Shown here: piece by piece, positions 1 through 6,058 of the stretch
Position numbering within the stretch: position 1 is the first letter of the stretch
How the letters are laid out: each line of letters starts with the position of its first letter
Origin: Candidatus Aminicenantota bacterium
GTDB lineage: Bacteria > Acidobacteriota > UBA4820 > DSQY01
DNA length: 18,550 nt
NCBI GenBank assembly: GCA_027365515.1
Contig: DAHXMK010000035.1
Location: 1 to 18,550 of the forward strand
Direction of reading: 5' to 3'
Translations under genes and position numbers: made by a program
Notes under the pieces: model-generated
What the model was told of the DNA's origin: nothing
Databases searched by the model: none
What the model saw: only the letters and a program-made list of their open reading frames with translations

Positions 1-471
1 GGCGCGTCGTGGCGCGAAACGGAAATCGTGGCCATGAGCGGGAAGGAGCATTTTGATTGGGACGTGCGGGTTCGCCATTGCGCCCCCCGCACCGTCAGCG
101 ACGTGCAGGCAAAGAGCGTCTTGTCTGGCCGTTCGCGCGCCGTGCTGACCGGCGACATCGAGATGGAGAACGACTCCTCGAAGGGAAGCGCGCGGCTGGA
201 GAGCCACGTCCTGCTTCTCTCTCCGGGAGCGAGAGCCGACAGCATCCCGGGCCTCGAAATAAAGGCGATGGACTTGAAGGCATCACACGCCGCGAGCGTC
301 GGAAGGCCGGATGAAAGCCAGATGTTGTACCTGCAAAGCCGTGGGCTCGACGAATCGCAGGCTCGAAGGCTCGTGGTCGAAGGTTTCTTGAAAAGTCTCA
401 TACAGAGGGCGCCTCTACCTTTCGTCGAGAGCGCCGTTGACGCCGCCTTGGAGCGAAAACTCGGAGCGTGA
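1..471 (+). CDS. sufD: SufD, Fe-S cluster assembly scaffold subunit (3' part only)
   Basis: The reading frame is open from base 1, so the gene begins upstream; 156 codons are visible. SufD is a beta-helix protein of the cytosolic SufBCD complex, which builds Fe-S clusters with sulfur delivered by SufS. Family hallmarks seen here are RSRAVLTGDIEM, a conserved LLLSPGARADSIPGLEI stretch, KASHAASVG, and the terminal YLQSRGLDESQARRLVVEGF followed by an amphipathic tail. The tail (SLIQRAPLPFVESAVDAAL) fits SufD better than SufB. SufD proteins usually read K-C-S-H-G at KASHAA; the histidine is kept and the cysteine is alanine here. The stop lies 6 bases before the next start, so the two are co-transcribed. 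The assignment to SufD rather than SufB rests on the C-terminus only. Confidence 0.9.
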   Translation, partial: GASWRETEIVAMSGKEHFDWDVRVRHCAPRTVSDVQAKSVLSGRSRAVLTGDIEMENDSSKGSARLESHVLLLSPGARADSIPGLEIKAMDLKASHAASVGRPDESQMLYLQSRGLDESQARRLVVEGFLKSLIQRAPLPFVESAVDAALERKLGA

Positions 472-477
472 CAGAAG

Positions 478-903
478 ATGACGGACGACGCGTTCAAGAG
501 CGATCTCTTAGATGTTGACCCTTTGATGATGGACATCCTGCTCGACCACTACAAGCACCCGCGCAATTTCGGGGAGCTTGATGGAGCCAACGTCGTTTAC
601 GAGGAGGGCAACCCCTCCTGCGGCGACCAGCTCAAGATCATGGCGAAGACGAAGGACGGCGTCATAGAGGATATCAAGTTCGTCGGCAAGGGCTGCATAA
701 TAAGCCAGGCCGCGGCCTCCATCCTCACCGACCTCGTGAAAGGCGAGAAGCTGGAGCGGGTGAGGGATTTGACGAAGGACGAGATGCTCGAAAACATAGG
801 CATTCCGATAGGCCCCATGCGGCTCAAGTGCGCTTTGCTGGCGCTCAAAGTTTTGAAGGCGGGCGTTTACGGCCAGGCCTCCTGGCCCGGTGAAGAGGAG
901 TGA
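478..903 (+). CDS. sufU: SufU/IscU-type Fe-S scaffold or sulfur-transfer protein
   Basis: 141 aa NifU_N/IscU-fold protein. It accepts sulfur from a cysteine desulfurase (SufS is two genes downstream) and passes sulfur or a nascent cluster to SufBCD. The three ligand cysteines and the conserved aspartate are present: C48 and D50 in GNPSCGDQ, C73 in GKGCIISQAAAS, and C118 in MRLKCALLAL. The sequence around them is SufU-like. However, C73 to C118 spans only 45 residues, close to IscU spacing and without the roughly 20-residue insertion of Bacillus SufU. There is also no LPPVK motif for an HscA-type chaperone. A weak GGAG lies about 11 bases before the ATG, so coupling to sufD is likely. Whether it acts as a scaffold or a zinc-dependent transpersulfurase cannot be read from sequence. 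Confidence 0.9.
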   Translation: MTDDAFKSDLLDVDPLMMDILLDHYKHPRNFGELDGANVVYEEGNPSCGDQLKIMAKTKDGVIEDIKFVGKGCIISQAAASILTDLVKGEKLERVRDLTKDEMLENIGIPIGPMRLKCALLALKVLKAGVYGQASWPGEEE

Positions 904-970
904 GGGTGAGCGGTGAGCATGGAGGGAGGCCAAAGGAAAAGGACGAGGGTTTCCCCTCATCACGCTTAGC
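901..970. repeat. Short TGAGnnn direct repeats in the sufU-Rieske gap
   Basis: The 90-base gap after sufU starts with three imperfect copies of a 6-7 base unit: TGAGGG (901-906), TGAGCGG (907-913) and TGAGCAT (914-920). A partly complementary C-rich stretch lies at 953-970 (CCCCTCATCACGCTTAGC), so a loose hairpin is possible. No gene fits in the gap. It resembles the TGAAnnn heptamers near 18100 but is shorter and less regular. Confidence 0.3.
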
Positions 971-993
971 TTCGCATTGTGAAGGAACGTTAA

Positions 994-1323
994 ATGGCGG
1001 AATGGATCGAAGTCGCGAAGGTTGACGAAATCGGCTCCGGGGGACTCATCGTCAAGGCGGCCGGGGAGGAGGCGCTTCTTATCAAGGACGGCGAAGTGGT
1101 CCACGCGATTGCGAGCCTCTGCAGCCATCAGGAGATGGAGCTTGAGGGTGGCCGCTGTGAGGGCGGGGCTTGGCTCTGCCCGCACCATGGCGCGAAGTTC
1201 AGCCTTTCAACCGGCGAAGCCCTCTCGATGCCGGCGGTCGAAAGCATAGAGGTATATCAATCCAAGGTTGAAGGCGGCAGAGTGTTTCTGTCCACCGACA
1301 ATGGGGAACTTGCCAGGAAATAG
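994..1323 (+). CDS. Rieske [2Fe-2S] ferredoxin-like protein of the SUF operon
   Basis: 109 aa single-domain cytosolic Rieske protein of the NirD/dioxygenase-ferredoxin type, with no signal peptide or membrane anchor. The cluster-binding motif is complete: C43-S-H45 (CSHQEMEL) and C62-P-H-H65 (CPHHGAKF), separated by 16 residues, followed by the usual F-S-L-S-T-G-E-A strand. AAGGA lies 7 bases before the ATG. It sits between sufU and sufS on the same strand, so it is probably an electron-transfer partner in cluster assembly or sulfur reduction. That role is inferred from position. The alternative, a ferredoxin subunit of a ring-hydroxylating oxygenase, is less likely because no oxygenase gene is nearby. 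Confidence 0.88.
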   Translation: MAEWIEVAKVDEIGSGGLIVKAAGEEALLIKDGEVVHAIASLCSHQEMELEGGRCEGGAWLCPHHGAKFSLSTGEALSMPAVESIEVYQSKVEGGRVFLSTDNGELARK

Positions 1324-1371
1324 CTGAACTCCCGGATTCATGGGCGACAGTTTACTGGGAAAGGTCATTAG

Positions 1372-2628
1372 ATGATGGAAGCAATCTCAGAGAGGGCGGC
1401 AAAGCAGTTCGACGTGGAGAATGTCCGCCGGGATTTTTCAGTCCTTGAACGCAAGATTAACGGCCACGCGCTCTGCTACCTCGACAACGCCGCGACGAGC
1501 CAGCGGCCCAAGGCCGTCGTTGACGCGGTAGTCGAGTCGCTTACCTGGTCCAACGCCAACATCCACCGGGCGATCCACACGCTGGGTTACGAGGCGACCG
1601 TCGCCTACGAGGAGGCGCACAAAAAGGTGGCGCGGTTCATCAACGCGAAGAGCTGGCGCGAGATCGTCTTCGTCCGCAACGCCACGGAGGCGCTCAACCT
1701 CGTCGCGGGCTCATGGGGGGCGGCCAACCTCAGGGCCGGCGACGAAGTAGTAGTCACGATAATGGAACATCACAGCAACATCGTCCCGTGGCAGCTTCTC
1801 GCCGCCAGGCTCGGCTTTGAGTTGAAGTTCATTCCGGTCACTCCGGACGGCATCCTAGACCTGGACGCCGCGGCGAAGCTCATCACGAGGAAAACCAAGC
1901 TGGTTGGGGCCGTCCATGCGAGCAACGTCCTCGGGGCGATTAATCCGGTCGAGAAGCTCAGGGAAATGGCCCGCTCGGTTGGAGCGAGATTCCTTCTCGA
2001 CGGCGCGCAGTCAATTCCGCACATGGCGGTGGACGTGCGCGCGCTCGACTGCGACTTCTTCGCCGCCTCTGGCCACAAGATGTGCGGCCCCACCGGCATC
2101 GGCTTTCTCTACGCCAAGAAGGAGCTTCTCGATGGGATGCCGCCGTTTCTCGGGGGCGGCGACATGATCGCGACCGTCACCACGAATGGCTCTACATGGA
2201 ACGAACTGCCGTGGAAGTTCGAAGCCGGCACTTCCGCCGTAGCCGAAGGCATCGGCATGGGCGCGGCGGTTGATTATCTTTCAAACATCGGGATGAACAG
2301 CCTCTTCGAATACGAGCGCGAGCTTGGCGGATACGTGCTGGAAAAGCTCCGCGCCCTGCCATACGTCACCCTTTACGGCCACAAGAGAGGGGAGAGCCTC
2401 GCCGTTTTCTCGCTCAACGTGGAGGGTGTCCACCCGCACGACGGGGCCAACCTTCTCGACAGGCTGGGAATAGCGGTTCGCTCCGGCCACCACTGCGCGC
2501 AGCCTCTGATGAACGTGCTGGGGATGGACAACACGCTGCGCGCCAGCTTCTACTTCTACAACACCAGGGAAGAGGCGGACCGCCTCGTCCACGCCCTCGG
2601 AGAACTCAAGCGCGTCTTCGACCGCTGA
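1372..2628 (+). CDS. sufS: SufS cysteine desulfurase (PLP-dependent)
   Basis: 418 aa class-V aminotransferase-fold enzyme that converts L-cysteine to L-alanine and holds the sulfur as a persulfide for SufU and SufBCD. Visible features are LDNAATSQRP near the N-terminus, the EHHSN motif (H134 stacks on PLP), D210 and Q213 in LLDGAQS, the PLP lysine K236 in SGHKMCGPTG, and the catalytic cysteine C375 in RSGHHCAQP. The RSGHHCAQP loop and the length are those of group II desulfurases (SufS/CsdA), not IscS. GGGAAAGG lies 7 bases before the first ATG; a second ATG follows at once and could also be used. It is the last gene of the SUF cluster here. No strong terminator follows, and the next promoter starts at 2796. 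Confidence 0.96.
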   Translation: MMEAISERAAKQFDVENVRRDFSVLERKINGHALCYLDNAATSQRPKAVVDAVVESLTWSNANIHRAIHTLGYEATVAYEEAHKKVARFINAKSWREIVFVRNATEALNLVAGSWGAANLRAGDEVVVTIMEHHSNIVPWQLLAARLGFELKFIPVTPDGILDLDAAAKLITRKTKLVGAVHASNVLGAINPVEKLREMARSVGARFLLDGAQSIPHMAVDVRALDCDFFAASGHKMCGPTGIGFLYAKKELLDGMPPFLGGGDMIATVTTNGSTWNELPWKFEAGTSAVAEGIGMGAAVDYLSNIGMNSLFEYERELGGYVLEKLRALPYVTLYGHKRGESLAVFSLNVEGVHPHDGANLLDRLGIAVRSGHHCAQPLMNVLGMDNTLRASFYFYNTREEADRLVHALGELKRVFDR

Positions 2629-2795
2629 ATATCGCGGAGCGGACCAAAATCGCCACGGAGCCCATAGAGAAGCATGAAGAAAACAAGAGTGCTTGGCATA
2701 TTGCGTATAATCCTGGCATAACTGAGTGAGATTCCAATTCATGGTTGCCCCACATATCGTGCTTTTAAAATAGCGGGTGACAGGCCGGCCGCCAG

Positions 2796-2824
2796 TTGAC
2801 AGGGGCGGACCAAGAGAGTATATT
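2796..2824 (+). promoter_or_regulatory. Near-consensus sigma-70 promoter of the metal operon
   Basis: TTGACA at 2796-2801 (6/6 match) and TATATT at 2819-2824 (5/6) are separated by exactly 17 bases. Transcription should start near 2830-2831, at the left edge of the palindrome at 2830-2849. The 167-base gap upstream (2629-2795) holds no gene and nothing else I can name. Confidence 0.82.
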
Positions 2825-2829
2825 AATGT

Positions 2830-2849
2830 ATCTGAGCATATGCTCAGAT
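2830..2849. promoter_or_regulatory. Perfect 20-bp palindrome, likely ArsR/SmtB operator
   Basis: ATCTGAGCATATGCTCAGAT reads the same on both strands. Its core TGAGCA-TA-TGCTCA has the 6-2-6 layout of known SmtB-type operators (SmtB core TGAACA-n2-TATTCA as I recall it). It sits at the predicted transcription start and just upstream of the AAGGAGG of the regulator gene, so a bound dimer would block initiation. Binding by the neighbouring regulator is inferred. Confidence 0.75.
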
Positions 2850-2861
2850 AAGGAGGTGACG

Positions 2862-3206
2862 GTGGCGGCGGTTGCAAGGAAAAGGAGCGACGCGGCGGGT
2901 GATGGTTCGGTCTCGGCCAAAGGCTACGGCGCGATCGCCGATACCTTTCGCGCCTTGGGCGACCCGACGAGAACCAGGCTGGTCCACGCCCTCTCGGGAG
3001 AGGAACGCACCGTGAACGAGCTTTCCAAAATCGCTGGGGTATCCGCGTCGGCGGTATCGCACCAGTTGCGCGTTCTGAGGAACATGGGGCTGGTCAGGTT
3101 CAGGCGCGAGGGGCAAAAGGCCTACTACTTGCTGGACGACCCGCACATAAAAAGGCTGTTCGAGGAGGCAAGGCGCCACGTCACTGAATTCGTCCGCAAC
3201 CGCTAG
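2862..3206 (+). CDS. ArsR/SmtB-family metal-sensing repressor with alpha-5 site
   Basis: 114 aa winged-helix repressor. The GTG at 2862 is chosen because AAGGAGG (2850-2856) precedes it by 5 bases; the longer open frame upstream overlaps the promoter and palindrome. The ArsR core starts at FRALGDPTRTRLVHAL. The recognition helix is SASAVSHQLRVLRNMGLV, very close to SmtB. In the last helix D93, H95, H106 and E109 match the spacing of the SmtB alpha-5 metal ligands (D104, H106, H117, E120) exactly. The protein has no cysteine, so an alpha-3N or arsenic-type site is absent. The family fold suggests a Zn/Co/Ni-type sensor that leaves DNA on metal binding. The stop overlaps the Shine-Dalgarno of feoB 10 bases on, so the two are coupled. 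Confidence 0.92.
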   Translation: MAAVARKRSDAAGDGSVSAKGYGAIADTFRALGDPTRTRLVHALSGEERTVNELSKIAGVSASAVSHQLRVLRNMGLVRFRREGQKAYYLLDDPHIKRLFEEARRHVTEFVRNR

Positions 3207-3216
3207 GAGCTTACGC

Positions 3217-5187
3217 TTGCCAACTGCAACATCACAGCACGAATCTCCAGCTTCCACCGCCCGACAGACGACAGCCAAGCGCCTTTTCCTCGTTGGCAAT
3301 CCAAACGTCGGCAAGAGCGTTCTGTTCAATGCGCTCACCAGTTCTTATGCCGTAGTGTCAAACTATCCCGGCACGACGGTCGAGGTGTCGAGAGGGAAGC
3401 TTAGTTTAGATGGCGGCGAGTGGGAAGTCATAGATACCCCTGGAATGTACTCGCTGAGGCCGATCACGGAGGAGGAGCGGGTCGCCAGGGACCTCTTGTT
3501 GAGAGACGAGGGAGTGGTGGTCAGCGTGGTTGACGCGAAGAACCTCCCGAGGCTCCTTCCCATGACAATCGAGCTTTCCTTGCTGGGCAGGCCGATGATC
3601 CTCGTCTGCAATCTGATGGACGAGGCCGAGACGGCCGGGGTGAGCCTCGACGTGAAGGCGCTTTCCGCAAAATTGGGAATCCCGGTTGTGGCTACCGTCG
3701 CGACGAAGGGGGCTGGACTTGATGAGCTGAAGAATCTGCTCGTGGCGCAAGCGGCCGTCCCGGCAAGAAGAATTGATTTCTCCGGTTCGCTTCGCAATGC
3801 TTCGCTGGTGATAGAGGAGGCGCTCGACGGCGCGAGCACCTCGCGCTTCGTGGCGCTGCTTCACCTGGAGGGTGATTCGGCCGCGGCTCAGGTGGCGCCG
3901 ATTGATCCAGCCACATTGGCGCGCGCTCAAGCCCTGCTCGGCGATGCCCGTCCATCGGCGGTCTGCGCGGAAGTGGCCAGGCAGTTCAGGGAGATGGCCT
4001 CCGCCGTTCTTCGGAGCGCCTTCGTGCAAGGCATGGGGCGCGCGTCGCGTTGGAGGGAGAAACTGGACGCCGTCCTACTCAACCCATGGACCGGGTTTCC
4101 GATTCTTGCTCTGGTCCTCTATCTCGGCCTTTATCAATTCGTCGGTGTTTTCGGCGGACAGGTGGTGGTCGGGTGGCTGGAAAACGACCTATTCTTGTCG
4201 CATATAAATCCGTGGCTCTCGGCCTTGTTCGCCGATTACGTTCCATGGGCGACGATCAGGGACCTCTTTGTAGGGGACGATGGGATTCTGACGATGGGCA
4301 TCCGTTACGCCGTCGCCATAATACTGCCGGTCGTCGGGAGCTTCTTCATGGCCTTCTCGGTTCTTGAGGATTCTGGCTACCTGCCCAGGCTTGCGCTGAT
4401 GCTGAACCGCCTCTTCAGAGTGATAGGACTCAACGGGCGCGCGGTAATTCCTTTGATTCTCGGCTTCGGGTGCGACACGACGGCGACGATGGTGACGAGG
4501 GTTCTTGAAACGAAGCGCGAGAGAATCATTGCCACCTTCCTGCTCGCCTTGGCGATCCCATGTTCGGCGCAGATCGGTTTGATCCTGGGGCTTCTCGGCG
4601 GCCACCCATTGGCCATGGCCCTTTGGGTCATGACGGTCGCCGCAATTTTCCTTGTCTCCGGAACGATGATGGCCAAGCTGATGCCTGGCAAGCAGGCGCG
4701 CTTTTTCATGGAACTTCCGCCTCTGCGTTGGCCCTCGATAAAAAATGTGGCCAGCAAGACGGCGAGCAGGATGGGATGGTACTTCCTCGAAGTGGTGCCG
4801 CTTTTCGTCCTCGCTTCCGTTCTGGTCTGGATCGGCAACATTACCGGCCTCTTCCCCAAGGTCATCGCGGCGACCGTTCCGGTCATGAAGGCGCTGGGGC
4901 TGCCAGGCGAAGCCTCGAAGGCTTTTCTCTTCGGCTTCTTCCGGCGCGATTACGGGGCCGCCGGGCTATATGAATTGCAAAAGGCCGGCAAGCTCGACGG
5001 CGTGCAGCTTCTGGTTTCCGCGGTCACATTGACTCTTTTCCTTCCGTGCATAGCGCAGTTCATGATGATGAAACGGGAACGGGGCTGGAAGGTGACCCTC
5101 ATTATGAGCGCGGCCATCCTAGCGCTTGCCCTTTCGATCGGCTGGGCGCTCAACCAACTCCTTGATCTGAGCGGGGCGTCGCTGTGA
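3217..5187 (+). CDS. feoB: FeoB-type ferrous iron transporter, PCxAQ variant
   Basis: 656 aa inner-membrane transporter with an N-terminal G domain. The TTG start has AGGAGC 6 bases upstream, overlapping the previous stop. G motifs: G1 GNPNVGKS (27-34), G2 YPGTT (50-54), G3 DTPG (73-76), G4 as NLMD (132-135, in place of NKxD), and G5 near ATKG (162-165). A helical linker runs to about residue 290, followed by hydrophobic membrane segments to the end. The gate-like motifs differ from E. coli FeoB: GFGCDTT (416-422), PCSAQ (448-452), FFRRDYGAAG (574-583) and PCIAQ (610-614). It is over 100 residues shorter than E. coli FeoB (773). Fe(II) uptake is the family role. The SmtB-like regulator upstream leaves the transported metal open. 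Its GTGA junction overlaps the next gene by 4 bases. Confidence 0.93.
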   Translation: MPTATSQHESPASTARQTTAKRLFLVGNPNVGKSVLFNALTSSYAVVSNYPGTTVEVSRGKLSLDGGEWEVIDTPGMYSLRPITEEERVARDLLLRDEGVVVSVVDAKNLPRLLPMTIELSLLGRPMILVCNLMDEAETAGVSLDVKALSAKLGIPVVATVATKGAGLDELKNLLVAQAAVPARRIDFSGSLRNASLVIEEALDGASTSRFVALLHLEGDSAAAQVAPIDPATLARAQALLGDARPSAVCAEVARQFREMASAVLRSAFVQGMGRASRWREKLDAVLLNPWTGFPILALVLYLGLYQFVGVFGGQVVVGWLENDLFLSHINPWLSALFADYVPWATIRDLFVGDDGILTMGIRYAVAIILPVVGSFFMAFSVLEDSGYLPRLALMLNRLFRVIGLNGRAVIPLILGFGCDTTATMVTRVLETKRERIIATFLLALAIPCSAQIGLILGLLGGHPLAMALWVMTVAAIFLVSGTMMAKLMPGKQARFFMELPPLRWPSIKNVASKTASRMGWYFLEVVPLFVLASVLVWIGNITGLFPKVIAATVPVMKALGLPGEASKAFLFGFFRRDYGAAGLYELQKAGKLDGVQLLVSAVTLTLFLPCIAQFMMMKRERGWKVTLIMSAAILALALSIGWALNQLLDLSGASL

Positions 5188-5399
5188 TCGAATGCGCGTT
5201 ATGCAGGAAATCGTTTGACCCGCGAGGCGAGGAGACGATGAACGCCTGCCAGGGATGCAGCCTTTTGGGCACGGGATGCGGCAAAGTGCGCTGCCCATAC
5301 TGCGGTTACGAGAACCAGCGTCCTTTGAAGGACGCAAAAGAGAGGCTGAAAAAACTGTGGAGGGGCTTCGGCCATGGTGCACCATCAGGAAACGAGTGA
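5184..5399 (+). CDS. Seven-cysteine mini-protein, feoB-linked, zinc-ribbon-like
   Basis: 71 aa, starting at a GTG that overlaps the feoB stop in GTGA, so translation is coupled. Its cysteines are C4, C7, C22, C25, C32, C37 and C40, giving three CxxC pairs plus one single cysteine (ECALC, ACQGC, GCGKVRCPYCGY). The tail from about residue 45 is basic and charged (KDAKERLKKLW), and there is no membrane segment. I do not recognise a named family; it is unlike FeoC (a winged helix). The pattern allows one or two zinc or iron sites. Its fixed place between feoB and the FeoA-containing protein suggests a cytosolic accessory of the transporter, for example a metal acceptor or redox sensor. That function is inference. 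The gene overlaps the next one by 26 bases. Confidence 0.8.
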   Translation: MIECALCRKSFDPRGEETMNACQGCSLLGTGCGKVRCPYCGYENQRPLKDAKERLKKLWRGFGHGAPSGNE

Positions 5400-6009
5400 A
5401 GCGCAGCAGGAACTTCTTGAGGCTTTGTGGCAGCACGAGGAAGAGAGCCGCCCGATTGAATGGGAGCGCTTCTCGGGCGATGACAAGCAGGACATGGTGC
5501 GCCACGGCTGGCTCTCTGAAGACGGCCACGCGCTGACGGCCGAAGGGAAACGCCAGGCCGCCAAGGCGATAAGGCGCCACCGGCTGGCGGAGAGGTTACT
5601 TTCCGACGTGCTCGGCGTGTCGGACCTGGCCGGCGAGCAGGAAGCCTGCATGTTGGAGCATTCCCTAGTGGAGGGATTTGCAGAGCGGGTCTGTACCTTC
5701 CTTGGCCACCCAAGATTTTGTCCGCACGGCCATAAAATACCGGAGGGGGCTTGCTGCCTTGAAAAGCGGTCGGAGCTTGACGCGGCGCTCGCGCCACTGA
5801 CGCGCTTCCGGCCCGGAGAAGAGGGAGCCATTGCCTACCTGGCTACGGGTGGGGACGAGGAACTGGACAAGTTCCTTTCGATGGGCATTCATCCCGGCGA
5901 CCGCGTCACGCTCGTCAGGAAATCACCGACCGTGGTATTCAAGTGCGGCAACTCCCAATTCGCGGTTGACAGGGAGCTCGCGGCCGGAGTGTACGTCAGG
6001 CGAGGGTGA
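5374..6009 (+). CDS. DtxR-like metal-binding protein fused to FeoA domain, HTH shortened
   Basis: 211 aa. GGAGGGG lies 8 bases before the ATG. Residues 68-125 match the DtxR dimerisation and metal domain: RRHRLAERLLSDVLG, EACMLEH, and FCPHGHKIPEG. By eye C92, E95 and H96 correspond to DtxR C102, E105 and H106; H69 and E73 to H79 and E83; E88 replaces H98; and E13 falls at M10. Residues 143-211 form an SH3-like FeoA domain (FRPGEEGAIAYL, SMGIHPGDRVTL, FAVDRELAAGVYV). Between the first helix and RHRLAERLL there are 43 residues, against 56 in DtxR, and no clear recognition helix. No upstream in-frame extension can supply one, because stops intervene. It may be a FeoB partner or iron sensor rather than a standard repressor. 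It is the last gene of the operon. Confidence 0.88.
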   Translation: MVHHQETSEAQQELLEALWQHEEESRPIEWERFSGDDKQDMVRHGWLSEDGHALTAEGKRQAAKAIRRHRLAERLLSDVLGVSDLAGEQEACMLEHSLVEGFAERVCTFLGHPRFCPHGHKIPEGACCLEKRSELDAALAPLTRFRPGEEGAIAYLATGGDEELDKFLSMGIHPGDRVTLVRKSPTVVFKCGNSQFAVDRELAAGVYVRRG

Positions 6010-6017
6010 ATCTTGGC

Positions 6018-6045
6018 GGCCCCCGGCAGGAGTCGGAACCGGGCC
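6018..6045. terminator. Possible weak hairpin between convergent genes
   Basis: GGCCCCCGG (6018-6026) can pair imperfectly with CCGGGCC (6039-6045) and is followed by TTTC. It lies in the 49-base gap between the convergent dtxR-feoA and arsR genes, where a terminator is expected. The stem is short and bulged, so this is only a candidate. Confidence 0.3.
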
Positions 6046-6058
6046 TTTCAGTTCGAAG

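Noticed and set aside
508..1188. Long open frame on the minus strand across sufU and the Rieske gene
   Set aside because: It is the antisense shadow of two clear family members, crosses their intergenic gap, and has no Shine-Dalgarno or recognisable domain.
2693..2711. TTGGCA...TTGC resembling a sigma-54 site, and an isolated TATAAT at 2706-2711
   Set aside because: The GG-to-GC spacing is 6 rather than 10 bases, and there is no -35 box at 16-18 bases from the TATAAT.
2796..2861. Earlier TTG start for the SmtB-like regulator
   Set aside because: This TTG is part of the -35 box and the extension would translate the operator; the GTG at 2862 has AAGGAGG at the right distance.
2281..2877. Open frame on the minus strand over the end of sufS and the metal-operon promoter
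   Set aside because: It is antisense to sufS and runs across the promoter and palindrome; composition and motifs do not support a protein.
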